Assembly: GCF_008831285.2 (NCBI RefSeq)
Contig: NC_045139.1
Span: 27,872,808 to 27,936,807 of the forward strand
Direction of reading: 5' to 3'
DNA from: Nymphaea colorata
Lineage: Eukaryota; Streptophyta; Magnoliopsida; Nymphaeales; Nymphaeaceae
DNA length: 64,000 nucleotides
Shown here: in pieces, positions 1-12,580 of the stretch
Numbering within the stretch: the first letter of the stretch is position 1
Layout: each line of letters starts with the position of its first letter
Made by a program: the position numbers and the translations under genes
Notes under the pieces: model-generated
Database searches by the model: none
Told to the model about the DNA's origin: nothing
What the model saw: the letters and a program-made list of their open reading frames with translations, nothing else

Positions 1-1240
1 AGTTTCCTCCATCAGGATTTTCCTGAAAAATAAATTTATGAATATTATTTTCCGTTTTAATGTTCAATCCATTAATTTTAGTAACAGCATCTGCATTGGG
101 AGTTGTTCCGAGTTGCAAACCTTAATCATTGCACACTGCAGAGCCTTAGAACTGTTAATGCTCAGTGTTACCAAAATCAACACATACCATCTCCTACCAA
201 AATGATGAAGGGACTGAAGGACTTTCACCTACTGCCTGCCATGCTGCCTGATTGGACTGATTGATCTTGCATTAGCTTCTTTAACTAACATGACCTTTTT
301 ACTTTTTCATAACAGAAATTTTTAAAAGTACCAATTGAAGCAGGTTCTTATCAGCCCAGACGGCCCATCCATATGGTTCGACTAAATGATACAGCTCTAC
401 AGATTTAAAAACATTGACAGAAATGGTCACCCATGTGCATTAATGCAGGGCAATCATTAGAAGAACATATCAAAACAATTGCAGAAGCCAATTCAATAAC
501 ATATTTATAGATTTCAAGAGCTCAACACTTCAGCGAGCATAAGAATCATGCACAAAAAAGAAAACAATAATACTTAGACAGTAGACACTTCATCATCTAC
601 AAGGGTCTCATAAAATCTAAGCGCTGCTGAAATGCATATCAAAATTAGTACAACTAATTACCATAAGTCAAAGAGGTACATCTTCATTCACGAAAATTGT
701 ACAGGCAATATACATCAAAAAATGGGCTCTGCTTCCAAAGGTGACATGTTATTGTTACGAAAATAATCAAACCTTTCCATCCCAAAAGCAGAAGGAACAA
801 CCACCGCATTCCTCAGAAAGCAGAATGTATTTGCATTACAAGACTTAGAAACTGGTTTCAGAAGAATCGATACATCCAAAATCAAAAAAATCAAAATTAG
901 AGATATGACTTATGGATGGTAGACTGATGCTACAGAGTAATTTAGCCAAAAGATTTTGTCAGATATCAAGGAAATATAAGACCAAAAAGTTATGTTGTCT
1001 TTATTTTATGCTATGAACTTTGTCCACCAAGTATACGAGCAATGCAAATTACCGATGGTTTAGATCTGAATCTGCTAGGAAAAAGTATTTCTAATTTTCT
1101 ACATCAACAAGGAAGTTTATGGTTAACAAAGTTTATTTTGGAGTTTAACTTAACATATATCACTTCACCATCCAAAAACTAGATGAGGAGTGATGCATTA
1201 GGATAAGCAAGTGAAGTACAAGAACCAGAATAATTTTCTC
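1..1240. other. Non-coding stretch, probably intron of the zinc-finger gene
   Basis: AT-rich sequence with no open frame of note on either strand. It lies downstream of the third coding exon of the minus-strand zinc-finger gene, whose later exons I could not find here, so it is most simply a long intron. I see no repeat or RNA gene in it. Confidence 0.4.
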
Positions 1241-2459
1241 TTATGTTGTCAATGTGCCCAAGCGCTGTCTAGGCGCCAGGCAGCGCCTAGCACCTAGGCA
1301 GGCCCAGGCAAAAAGGGTGACCAATTTTTTTTTTAATTTTTTAGTTATGTTAATATTTCAAGTTGTTTTTATTAATGAAATATGGAGAGTAGTAATATAA
1401 CAAGCATAATCAACTTAAAGTCTTAAACAATCAAAATTTAATTGTTTACTTCATTGAATATGCAAAATCAATAGAAGAAGTTTAACATTACTCATTAAAT
1501 GTAATCTGATACAAAAAAAAAAATAGATCTAATCTCTAGAAAGAATGTAAATCCAAACGAAGGCTTTAATCCATTTGTACTTAAAGAAAGACATAATATA
1601 ATAAAAAAAACTAACAATACATAATAGTATACATACAAGTACACAACAGTAACAATACATATAAGTACATAACCATACTAACGTGTATATATATATACAT
1701 GTATATATATATATATATAACAGGTATCACAATACTACATATTATGTAGCAGGCTAACAGTATATACATATAATAGGTTGATCATTGATGCAATACTATA
1801 TAACAGGTATAACAGACTGTACATAACAGTATATTACTATATACATATAACACGTATTACAATATATATAGCAGGAATAATAAATTGTATTATAATACAA
1901 TTTAACATAATAGTATATAGACGTAAGTTTATAATAGGTATAACAAATTAACAAGACATATAACTATATGATATAACTACGTAGCTTAACCATTAATAGT
2001 ATATAGACGTAAGTTTATAATAGGTATAACAAATTAACAAGACATATAACTATATGATATAACTACGTAGCTTAACCATACTAATGTATACATATAACAG
2101 GTATGAGGTACCCCAATACTATAAAATAGACTAAACAGTAAACAGACTAAGTGACTAACAATATATACATATAACAGTATACGTATAACAGCATAATCAA
2201 CATAATAATACATAAAAGTACGTAATCAATATGACATAAAATACATAACAATATATACTCAATTAAAAAACTTTAACTGAAAGATAATGTCGCTTTTCAC
2301 TTTCCCATGGACTAGGTGTGTTGGTGCCTAGGCGAGCTAGGGCACCGGCCTAGGCACCAACACATATCCCATCGCCTAAGTGGTGGACTTAGGCAACCGT
2401 TGTGGACTCACGCTTAGCCCACGCCTAGCAGAGGCTTAGGCGAGGCCTTAACAACATAG
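1241..2459. mobile_element. Non-autonomous hAT-type DNA element (1.2 kb)
   Basis: The element is bounded by an exact 8-bp direct repeat, ATTTTCTC, at 1233-1240 and 2460-2467. The ends are imperfect inverted repeats: TTATGTTGTCAA on the left, and CTATGTTGTTAA as the reverse complement of the right end. Just inside both ends lie blocks rich in CTAGGCG/CGCCTAG motifs (about 1257-1310 and 2315-2445), flanking an AT-rich core full of TATATA and ACATATAAC motifs. No transposase frame is present. An 8-bp target duplication is the hallmark of the hAT superfamily; the assignment rests on that and on the ends, not on protein similarity. It sits in an intron of the zinc-finger gene. Confidence 0.75.
1909..2079. 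repeat. Exact tandem duplication, 86-bp period
   Basis: Two adjacent copies of an 86-bp AT-rich unit beginning TAATAGTATATAGACG are identical by eye. They lie inside the 1241-2459 element, so the duplication is a recent internal expansion of that copy or a family feature. Confidence 0.85.
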
Positions 2460-2883
2460 ATTTTCTCACATCCTTCAAGAAAAAAATATATATACAAGGA
2501 ATATAAGATAAAAAGTAACTTACACAAGGAAAGATGACAAAAAGTAAACTTGTCTGTATTTTTTGTATGACTTTTGTAACATACGTGCAAAAATTTACTA
2601 AGAAAAATTATCTCATGGTCATAAGGAAGTTGAACAACAAGAAACTTCTGCTTTTTTAGCTTATCCAAAACCTAGAGAGGAGAGAGGACTATCACCCTAG
2701 GTCAAGCAAATGTGACGAAAGAACCTGAATAATAACTGCAAATCTGAAACTTTCACAATAACTTATACTCTACAATATTGATGTGTTATCTACCAATAGG
2801 ATTTCAATGAAAGAACAGAAAGCAATGAAGTGAAAAATGTATGTCTAAGACTACGTGTCCGCTAATAATTGCCAAATATTTAC

Positions 2884-5171
2884 CAAGTTATGATCCGCAG
2901 GCCTCGATTGGGTACAATTTCTCATATTGCAAGTGGTCCTAAAAGAAAAGTTAACATTTCCACAGCTAGGACATGTCCAGTCATCTTCTCTACGACTACC
3001 TGTATTGACCACAAATGCGAAATAATAAATACTAGGAGTAAAAATTCCATTCAATGAAATAAAATTGTGAAGCAACAATGGAAGAAATTGAAAGAAAGGG
3101 ATAAGGAATGCAATTTTGCATGCCTTATAAAGCAATTTGAACATGGTAGTAAGTAGCAACAAACAACAAATTCCATGAAACAGAAAACACATGTATCTAG
3201 CTTTGTAACTTTAAAGAATTAAAAAACTAGAAAAAGTGCAAAAATTTGGATTCAATTAGGTGTATGTACCACAAAGCTCAAATTATCTAGAAATCAGTCT
3301 GGAACTAAACCAGAAAAACCAGTTAGCACTCCCAACCTACGTAGCAACTCGGCCTTAAATTCATACAACATAAAGAGAGAACCCATTCATAGAGTCATAA
3401 TCTTGCCATTTTAAAATTGAAAATCTCAAACGAAAATCATCATAATTAATCTAACATTGTAATGGAGAACTAAGTCCATCTAATGGTGACCTGGCCAGTG
3501 AACCTCAGATCAAACCCATCACACTTAAACAAGCAATTGTAGGGGATAACTGAATTTAGATAACAGCAATTAAGACCTCCAAAGTTTCGAATAGAGCACA
3601 TTCAGATGACATCTGTCACTCACAAGCTTAATATTTATCAAAGATAATAAAGCAACATTTGCTACAAAAATTAAACGAAAAAGAAAAGCCTCAGAAATGA
3701 CAGTTAAGCATACTAACATGCAGGTATTCACAGATGCCAACTTCAAATCATTGACACATATATCGTGTGCGGGTAGTATTACGGCAAGGAATTTCTCGGG
3801 TATAATATGGGAAAGTTGTATATCTGGAAAAATGTCGGCAAATTTTTAAAAAAATTAAAACATTTAATAAATCCTGAAAATTATAAAAAAATACAAAAAT
3901 CATAAAAAATACAAAAAAAATGTATAATATGCATGTTTTTTCACATTTTTTATTTTCTGGCATTTTTTTAAAAATACGCATTTTTTCACGTTTTATACGG
4001 TTGACTTACTTTTTTGGGCATTATACGTGTTTTTTTTTAATAAGACAGCATTTTCTGTGATAATGCTTGAGATGAGCTAACTTGCAAAATATGAGAACAA
4101 ATAATTGAAGATGTAAAAGGATAAAAATATACCATCAGTACGAGCGCGTTTGGATGCAGAAGAATTACGATTATCAACCTACAAAAGGAATCATGTAATA
4201 AGTTAATTAGCACAAAGTTAATTAGAAAATTACTTTGACACAGAAAGTCTGTCTACACAAATTTCACTAGGAAGCAGGAATTAACAAATGAACTTAACAA
4301 CCAAACAGTTTAGCATCCATACAAAAGGCAGTGTCACAAAATAAAGCATGGTTTGAATTAAGACTTACGTGAAGGGGGAGAAAATATCCACTAAGAATGG
4401 TTCAAGCGTGTAACGAATTATAACAGGCTGAATTTAACACCGTGTCTAGATGGCAAAATGTACTAAAATTACTAAAAGTCTAAAACATGGCACTCAAGTG
4501 ATCCCCAATGCCCAAGTTTATCTCCACGAATGTCCAGGAAATATTGGTTTTTCAGGTCAGAGCGACATCAGTTTCACAAGTATCGACAGAAATCCACCAA
4601 ATCGGTCTTCTTGCTACGAGAGATCCAAGACATTTGACAACCCCGGTACCCATGATCCCCAGCCACAAGTTAAATTAGAACTTGGCAGATTGGTACCATA
4701 TTGCCTCTAAGCCAGACATACCAAACCGCGCCAACCTCGCCACAGCAGAAACAGCAGACTGACCATATCAAGTGTTGGCATACGTAGAACGCATAAAAAT
4801 GTACTAGTTAAAGATCAAGATCATGAAGGATATTATGCTCTCGAACCAACAAAATTTTCCATGCCACGTGAATATATCCTAGTCTCAGACGGATCTTCGC
4901 AAGTTCAGTTTCTATTTCAGCGCTAAAACCCAAAAAAATGCCAAAACGAAGCCACTGAATGTATTCAATTGTCTACCCTTCGGTTTAACATATAGCAATT
5001 ATCTCACAGCTATAAACCCATAACCCATATTTTGTATATAAACCAATAACTGGCCATATAGATGATCATAGTCTAAAAAGATATCTTGAATACATAAAAC
5101 AGGAAAGGCCGGAACCTGCAAAAGAACACGCATACCTCATTTAAACGTTCCAAATGACCGAGGTGGAGAGA

Positions 5172-5218
<47 letters not shown>

Positions 5219-5511
5219 GGACACAACGACCAAGCTTCTAAGATTCGAAGGAAGAAACCATAAACCTAGAACGGGAATACAGCCGGCTTCCATGAACGAT
5301 CTGATCTAGTGCCAAAAGAATATGATGAAAAGAAAAACACTAGGATGACTAAAACCCTAGCTATTGAGGTGATCGCGACCCAAAATATTACTTTAGAAAT
5401 CGAACTCCCACCATCGCTGCAAGGAGAAGTCCATAAAAAAAAATAACGAACTTTCTGATAGACGTGGGAACAACATGGCCACAATCGAGAACAATGATCT
5501 ACCTGAGACAT
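2884..5511 (-). CDS. RanBP2-type zinc-finger protein, 5' part (three exons)
   Basis: Spliced minus-strand gene: exon 1 is 5503-5511, exon 2 is 4133-4178, exon 3 is 2884-2999, all with GT-AG borders, giving 57 codons in one frame. The start codon gives only Met-Ser-Gln before the first donor, the arrangement I recall for the Arabidopsis At1g67325-type protein. Residues 4-22 are basic and serine-rich (a KRAR motif at 13-16), then a RanBP2-type finger: Trp26, Cys28, Cys31, Gly32, Asn35, Cys42 and Cys47, with the signature WTCPSCGNVNF. These fingers bind single-stranded RNA or ubiquitin in other family members; the plant branch is taken to be RNA-binding. Family members carry further fingers towards the C terminus. 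Those exons were not found between 1 and 2883 and should lie left of the window. The intron beyond exon 3 is therefore at least 2.9 kb and contains the 1241-2459 transposon. Confidence 0.85.
3000..4132 (-). other. Intron 2 of the zinc-finger gene
   Basis: Non-coding sequence between exons 3 and 2. The part at about 3740-4030 is an AT-rich block with runs of A on one side and T on the other and TATACG-like motifs near both edges. It resembles the subterminal parts of the hAT remnants elsewhere in the window, but I could not define its ends. Confidence 0.6.
4179..5502 (-). other. Intron 1 of the zinc-finger gene
   Basis: The 1.3-kb first intron, following only nine coding bases. It contains the GA microsatellite at 5166-5217. 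Short open frames on both strands here have no recognisable domains. Confidence 0.6.
5166..5217. repeat. (GA)n microsatellite
   Basis: An almost pure GA run of about 50 bp with a single C interruption, about 290 bp downstream of the zinc-finger start codon in its first intron. On the coding strand it is a CT run, common near plant promoters. Confidence 0.9.
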
Positions 5512-6060
5512 CGTTTCTGTCTAGAAAGCGAATTTGGGGGAACAGAGAAAGAAAATCGAGCTCGAGCGTTTCCCTGCTTCGCCTTCTTCTTCGTCGTCGC
5601 GCGTCCCCTAGATCAATGGGGCGAATCCGTGGGGACTAGGGTTCTTTTTTTAACCCGAGGTGAAAATTGGAAAGCCCCTCGATCTTCGGAATAATTACAA
5701 AAATGTCGTTGGTGTGGACCAAGTGCGTTGAAGTCGTACGAAGGGCCGTTTGATGAGACGTTAGTTCCAACGCAAACCTGAATCGATAGTTCAGTTTGCG
5801 ATCACGCATAGAGGAAACTACAATGCATTTCGGCGGTTTTTTGTCCGCGGAAAAACACTTCCGACCTAATTCGATCCATCGTTTGTCCAGGGACAAAAAA
5901 AATAGCCGTCGGCGTCGTCTTTTGTTCACATGCTCTCTTTCTAAACCCGTCTCATTTTCAGCAACAATAGCACGTTGTGTTGAGTGGGTAACAGGCTGGT
6001 AGTGCTGCCCTAGGAGTCGAGCCAACTTGAATTTAACTCCAACTCGTTTGAAAAAACTCA
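5512..6060 (-). promoter_or_regulatory. Probable 5' UTR and promoter of the zinc-finger gene
   Basis: Region directly upstream of the minus-strand start codon. It is locally richer in G+C and CpG than its surroundings and holds no protein-like frame. No TATA box stands out, so the transcription start is not placed. Confidence 0.4.
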
Positions 6061-6470
6061 ATTCGTACTTGACTCGTTTATAAACGAGCCGAGTTTGAGC
6101 TTATAAATATACTTTAAACGACAAACGGGTCGAGTTTGAGTTTCAAGAACTCGACCCGACTCACACTGGTACTCTATATAATATTGTCAAAACATGTTCA
6201 CCAAATCACCAGTTTTAACTTCGAGAGTAAAAACAAATTTTCACAAATTACACGAGTTAACGCCTAAATGAGTTAAATGGGTTAGTTCAAGTTCAATTTT
6301 GTGTAGTCGAATCGAGCTCGAACTTGTTATAAGGAGGCTCAAGCTCGACTCGAGCTCGACTCGAGCTCGACTCGAGCTCGACTCGAGTTCGAGCCAAGCT
6401 CAAGCTCGACTTGAGTTCGAGCCAAGCTCGAGCTCGAGTTTTTGAACTGAGTCAAACTCGAGCTGGCCAA
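6061..6470. repeat. CTCGAG-rich array
   Basis: A dispersed plant repeat made of ACTCG/CGAGC words. Its core at about 6338-6440 is a short array of an 11-bp unit CTCGAGCTCGA, palindromic and so able to fold. Related words recur at 17570-17740 and 51780-51925. Open frames across it are rich in S, R and L and are artefacts of the repeat. Confidence 0.7.
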
Positions 6471-6482
6471 CCTCTTCGTGTG

Positions 6483-7060
6483 CAGCCCTACCTGTTGGGA
6501 CTCAAACCCTGATGGACTGAGCACGAGAGAGTTATTTGACACATGAACTAACTCGACCAAAAAAAAAAACTCACCATGACAGGCTGGCCCAAGTGGGTAA
6601 CAGGCCAGGTACCCGTTGAGACTCAACCCCTAATGGACTGAGCTTGGAAGAGTTATTTGACACATGAACTAACTCGACAAGAAACCAAAAAAAAAAGGCT
6701 CACCATGATGGGCTGGCTCGAGTTGGGTACTTTGGAGCTCAAATCGGCCTAATATAATATATTTAAAACACATTTTCCTTTCATATATATGTATAGTGGC
6801 TCTGGCTTTTTAGAGTAACTTGGCCATCTAATCCTATCTAATCCATCATGGTAGATGGTTAAGAGAAAAATAACAAGACAAAAAAAAAAATTCACCATGA
6901 CGGACTTGGAGCTCAAATCGGCCTAATATATATATTTAAAACACATTTTCCTTTTATATATATATATATAGTGGCTCTGGCTTTATAGAGTAACTTGGCC
7001 ATCTAATCATTTCTAATCCATCATGATAGATGGGTAAGAAAAAAATAACAAGAAAAAGGT
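6483..7060. repeat. Two successive tandem duplications
   Basis: The first pair (about 6483-6590 and 6600-6712) shares the phrase GAGTTATTTGACACATGAAC and an A-run. The second pair (about 6728-6900 and 6905-7055) shares AGCTCAAATCGGCCTAATAT and GTGGCTCTGGCTTT. Copies differ by scattered substitutions and in the length of their A and TA runs. Confidence 0.8.
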
Positions 7061-7689
7061 GATTGATATTTTTGTTATTTAGTATTAATCTGCACATTTT
7101 TTTAGTTTTTCTCTAAACCGTCTATTAGTTTCAATAAACAACAACCTTGGTTAGATAGTTGGGTGATATATATATATATATATATACTAAAATATGAAAG
7201 GTTAAGGGTTTCAAATATAAGTGGGCATCGAACCGAGTACCTAACAAGCATAAAATTGATGATTGGGTCTGACTTGATAACTCAGCGGGCTAGGTTTGGG
7301 ACACCGGCAAGGGCTTCGGGCCAGCTCGAGCTCGGCTTTGTAGAACCTTGGCCCAACTGAGTTTGATGCCCAATCTTAGGTTGTGCCCTTTGACCACTAC
7401 CACAACAAGTTTGGTAGTGACAACCACCGCTCGTCTAACTCCACCACCACCATATTTTACGTAGTGTATGTTTTGGGTTTTTGGGGCTTTCATTTTTTCT
7501 TCTCATGTATTTTCCCCTCTCATGTTTTTAGGGCAGCCTATGCCCTCCGATCATGTGATTCAGGTCCATGCTTAGTAAGTCAAAGTGTCTACCCACATCA
7601 ACAGCCAAATGCATCAGCTTTAGAGAACCAGCAGCAGCAGACACTACTTGGTGAGCAACTGACTACTCTAGAGTGATAGGTGTCCTGAG
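7061..7689. other. Non-coding stretch left of Copia-A
   Basis: Contains a short TA run (about 7168-7185) and no supported gene. The last bases (about 7650-7694), joined to the sequence after 15683, resemble 22595-22663, so this is part of an older repeat into which Copia-A inserted. Confidence 0.5.
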
Positions 7690-7694
7690 GTTGA

Positions 7695-8150
7695 TGATGA
7701 GAGATTTTCCTCATGTATATACAAAAACGATATACCTTAAACAGGATCATGTTCATGCTAAATCATTGAAAAAAAACTTTAATTGAAGCAGAAGCGAATC
7801 CATCTGAACTGCACGGGTGGTAAATCGCAGTATGATCTTTCAAGGTCTGTGCGGTGCACGTGAGGTCTCTCTCAAATGAGGAAGAGACAACCCTAGAAAC
7901 CAATGTTTCAAGCAAGCCTTTGCACGACCCCAGGGACCAGTACCATTTTATATTATGGGCAATTACAGATTCAACTCATCAAAGAGTCCGTCATTACGTA
8001 CAGGTATCTATACATTATAAAATACCTCATACCATATAAAATGACGTAATATCCCAAAATACAATCACTTAAGCGGATATTTACATTAAGACAGCCATAA
8101 TGTCTGAAATTCCTCATTGACATATGTCGGCCCACCAAATGATCCTTACA
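7695..8150 (-). repeat. Copia-A 3' LTR
   Basis: A 456-bp direct repeat of 15217-15678. The two LTRs carry many scattered differences, so the insertion is not recent. Confidence 0.9.
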
Positions 8151-8547
8151 ATCTTTCACTTGGGCCAAATATGTCTTTATACATTCAGACATTACCTAAA
8201 ACCTTAGGAGCTCATAACTGCTATATTATTAAACGACATTTTCACCAATCTCGTCCATTATCACATCAACACAAAACCAAAGCGGCTTTCGCTATATTAA
8301 AATTAGCTAAACTTTCAATGATCACAAATGTTAATACAATCAATGACATAGATCTGATATGGATGTATAGCATGAGAATTACATGTAATGTGATTACAAC
8401 ATGTCTATTCTCAACTGGTCCAACTTTAAAACCTTATGGAGATAAAAAAAACATAAACACATAATAGAACCAAAGAACTTTAAACTATATTCTGCAGAAA
8501 ACTGAATATGTGTCCATACATAAGAGCAAATAAAATACAAACTCCCA
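8151..8547 (-). other. Copia-A 3' non-coding region
   Basis: Sequence between the end of the RNase H frame and the 3' LTR. The polypurine-like AAGTGAAAGAT directly abuts the LTR at 8150. No gene is seen. Confidence 0.6.
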
Positions 8548-11468
8548 CTAAACCAGCACATCATCCAAAGGTAACACCCCCATATGAACAACATATTCGT
8601 AAAAGACCTTAGGTGTTAAACCCTTAGTAAGCGGATCTGCAATCATGGAGTTTGTCTCAATATACTCTAAAGACACCTGATCATTCTGTATCCTCTCTTT
8701 AACAGCCAAAACTTTAATGTCAATGTGCTTCAACTTTGACAAACTGCGGCTATTATTAGAGTACATGACTGCTGAATTATTGTCATATAATAACCTTAGT
8801 GGTCTTTCTACACCATTCATAATGTGCAGCCCCGTGACAAAATTCTGCAACCACAAAGCATGATTGGATGCCTCGTAACATGCTATGAATTCTGCTGTCA
8901 TGGTTGAAGTAGCTACAAGTGTCTGTTTGACACTTTTTTGGATGTAGCCCCTCCAACCAATAGGAATACATAGCCTAAAGTAGACTTGCGAATGTCTTGG
9001 CACCCAGTAAAGTCAGAATCTAAATACCCAATGATCTCCAACTGATCTGACTTCCTGTATGTGAGCATAAAATATTTTGTTCTTTGTAAGTACCTCAATA
9101 CCCTTTTGGCTGTTTTCCAATGATCCATACCAGGAACACTTAAGTATCTACATAATATTCCAACGATAAATGCAATATTCGGACGAGTACAAACCTGAGC
9201 ATACATAAGGCTTCCCACAACAGATGAATAGAGAATCTTTTTCATTTCTTTACATTCGAGTTCACTTTTAGGGCATTGTTTGAGACTAAACTTGTCTCCT
9301 TTAGCAAGTGGAGTATCTCCTGCTTTACAATCTTTCATGTTATATCGCTGAAGCACCTTATCAATGTAGGCCTTTTGTGATAATCCAAGAATACCCCGAG
9401 AACGATCTCGAAATATCTGGATCCCCAATACAAAAAATGCATCACCATGATCATTCATGTCAAACTTTGTTGACAAAAATTTCTTAGTTTCATGCAATAT
9501 ACCCACATCATTACTTGCCAGCAATATATCGTCGACATACAAAACTAAAAAGATAAATTTACATCCACTTAACTTTTGGTATACACATTTATCAACCATA
9601 TTAGTCTCGAAACCAAATGAAACTATAACTTGATGAAATTTGTAATACCATTGACGGGAAGTTTAATTTGACCCATAAATGGATTTCTTGAGTTTGCAAA
9701 CCATTTTCTTTGCATCCCCTGAAACAAAATTTTCTGGTTGCACCATATATATCGTTTCATCAATGTCTCTATTGAGAAACGCTGTCTTTACATCCATCTG
9801 ATGCAGTTTTAAGTCAAAATGAGCCACAAGCCATTATGGTCCTGAAAGAGTCTTTCGACGAAACTTGAGAGAAAGTCTCTGTATAATCAATGTCTTCCTT
9901 TTGAGTAAAGCCCCTTGCAACAAGACGTATCTTATACCTTTCGATGTTTCCTAATGAATCTCTCTTGGTTTTAAATATCAATTTACAACCAATGGATTTC
10001 ACACCTTCAAGCAAGGGAACAATGTCTCCTACGTCATTATCTATAATGGACTTTATTTTCTCATTCATGGCATCTATCCACTTATGTGATTTAGAACTCT
10101 TTATCGCTTGCTGGAAGTTAATAGGATCATCTTCCATTAAGCCCATATCAACATCATGTTCTTGGAGATAGACAAAATCATTTGAAATTGTACTTCTCCT
10201 CTCTCTAGTGGATCTCCTCAGTGGCACCTTTACTTGATTTTCTTGAGGTTACTGAGTTTGTTTTTTAGTGGTTTGAATAGGAAGATCGTCATCATTTGCC
10301 TTCTTCTGAATATATTGATGGAACAAAGACCTGACTATTGCTTTCAACATCTGTATGAGTAGACTCACGCCTCTCTTCAAAGGCAATGCTTTTAACTTGA
10401 TCACCTCCCCCAAACTCAATATCGTCAAAGAAATAGGCATTTTTCGTTTCAAAGAAAGACTTACTGGTTGGATTATAAAACTTATAGCCCCTTAATGTTT
10501 GTTTGTTTTCTCTTTATACTTTCAATGCAAACATTAAAGTCTGTAAAATCAAGGGACTCAAGAATTTCATTCGATATAAGTCTTTTTATTCTCTTTTCGG
10601 AGATATGTCCTAAGTGTCTATGCCACAACATAGCAGAATTCTCATTGGCTAATTTTCTTTTAGTACCACCAGACATAACATGCAAGGTTTCATGATATGA
10701 AGCAACCGTATCAAACAAATAAATGTTATCGCTACTAGACAAAGAACCAGTAACAATCAAATTTGAGTGCAGAAACAACTTAAATTTACTATCTCCAAAT
10801 GAACAATAATAACCAAATTTGTCCAGTAAGAAAATATAAACCAAATTCTGTCTAGAAGACGGTACTACATAAGTTTCTGTCAAATTTAAATAGCAACCGG
10901 TCTTTAATAATAACCGAAAATCTGCTATGGCTTCAACCTTCGCCTTCTTATGATCGCTCACATAGATGAATTTTTTAGCATCATTTGGCGTTCGATAATT
11001 TAGGCAGCCCTGCATAGAAACACTTATGTGAGTAGTAGCACCTGAATCTACCCACCAAGTGTTTCTGGGTATTGAAGTTAAATTAACCTCAGAACAAACC
11101 AAAGTTAGAAGTGCACCTTTCCTTTCATGCCATGCGTGATACTTGGTACAATCCTTCTTCATATGACCTTCACCCTTGCAAAAGAAGCAACCTAATTGGC
11201 TTTCCTTATGCTTCTTCTGTTTCTTAATAGATGAATGGTCAACTGCAACTTCCTTAACAATCGTTCTTTTTTTACTTTTAAAATTTGAATAATTTAACTC
11301 AGGAATAGTACTCAAATTTGCAGATATCATGGAAGCAGAACTCACTGTACAAAGAACAAAAACACCAAAAACATGCTCACAATCAATACATGTACAAAAA
11401 TGAAATAACAAATACAAATCAATTAAATACAATGGCCTAAATTTCATCACAAGGTACCAGTACAACAT
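8548..11468 (-). pseudogene. Copia-A gag-pol remnant
   Basis: Broken minus-strand polyprotein. At about 11147-11189 is a CCHC zinc knuckle (CFFCKGEGHMKKDC); at about 11020-11062 the aspartic protease motif WWVDSGATTH; at about 10560-10610 the pre-integrase motif LWHRHLGH. The frame then passes almost at once to the region that normally follows integrase (about 10249-10480), so the DDE core is deleted. RT spans about 10227-8913 in several frames and keeps the catalytic YVDD within LYVDDILLAS. RNase H follows (8548-9003), ending in the usual MGVL-type C terminus. Gag begins with an apparently native start at about 11330, but only about 15 residues remain before the knuckle-proximal part. Stops and frameshifts break it at about 9600-9815 and 10230-10480. 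Confidence 0.88.
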
Positions 11469-12059
11469 TGATATCTAATCTTTAGATTGAAATATTAACT
11501 ACATGTGATATTCTTTGTCGACAATGAATATAGATAATTAGCTCTGTCAAATAACGAGTCCATTTTTGGATTGACTCACTACTCACATGGAAACCTAAAA
11601 ATTATCACATATTCATTGCCATGTATACTTAAACCTGACCCAGCAACAATCCTCCTTTGGGTTGATCATTACCCGCATGGATTAAATATACTATCATCTA
11701 ATATTCAAAATAGACAAATTCGTACAACAGAGGTCACTTTGGTGATATAAAATATAAATCTATTCATTTTGAATAATAGACATAGCCAAAGATTAAATTC
11801 ATAGTCCAAATATTCATCTATGGTACACCCACAATTTTAATAGCATGTAAAACATGATACATAAACCAAAATTACATACAAAATTGCCCTACATAGAATC
11901 CAAAACCAAATGATTCAATGAAATAAACCCAAAGAGCCCAAAATTTTAAAAAACTGTTACCAAAATTATGTTTAAGTGGGTTAAAAACTACTGAATCGGC
12001 TTTAAAATGGCCCGTATCGTTCTTAAACCGCAACTAAAACACCCACAAGGCCCTAAATA
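11469..12059 (-). other. Copia-A leader, unassigned part
   Basis: AT-rich sequence upstream of the gag start. No gene or clear repeat is seen. Confidence 0.5.
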
Positions 12060-12400
12060 GGGCTGAACCGGTCTAAAAATTGGACGAACCGGTGAAAAAT
12101 AAACAGAATCTGTTCTAAAACCCACTGAACAAGTTGAAAATGACTAAAATCGGTTGTGAAACTGAATGAACTGGTTTGAAAAGCCCTGAATCGGTTTTGA
12201 AAAGCATGAACCGGTTTGAAAAACAACTGAACCGGTCTGAAAAACAACTGAACCGATCTAAACCGGGTCTGAATCGGTTCCAAAAAGTACGAACCTGTTA
12301 TGAATCGAGTCAAATCGGTCTGAAACTGAATGAACCAGTTCGAATATCTTCAGAACCAGTTTAAAAGAAAAGGAACCGTTTTACAAAGTTTAAATTGTAT
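12060..12400. repeat. Degenerate tandem array, about 20-bp unit
   Basis: Roughly fifteen diverged copies of a unit close to CTGAACCGGTCTGAAAAACA. The best copies are at about 12205-12265. It lies in the Copia-A leader and gives K/N/R-rich open frames on both strands that are not genes. Confidence 0.85.
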
Positions 12401-12580
12401 GGATACGGGTCGGGTCCTACCTGACCCGATCCGAATCCGAAAACCGAATTTTCAAAATTTAAAACTTATGGATACGGGGCGGGTCCGACATGACCCGAAA
12501 TGGATCAGGAAGAACCGTATGGATATAGTCGGGTCATACGCAACCCGACCCGAACCCGTAATCCAAAATGCAAACCGAAT
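12400..12580. repeat. GGATACGGGTCGGGTC palindromic repeats, left block
   Basis: About three units of a motif in which ATGGATACGGGTCGGGTC is followed within a few bases by GACCCGA, making imperfect stem-loops. The same motif continues at 14223-14410 after the plastid insertion. Confidence 0.75.

Noticed and set aside
3740-4030. Possible hAT-like MITE in intron 2 of the zinc-finger gene
   Set aside because: AT-rich halves suggest a fold-back, but no inverted ends or target duplication could be fixed.
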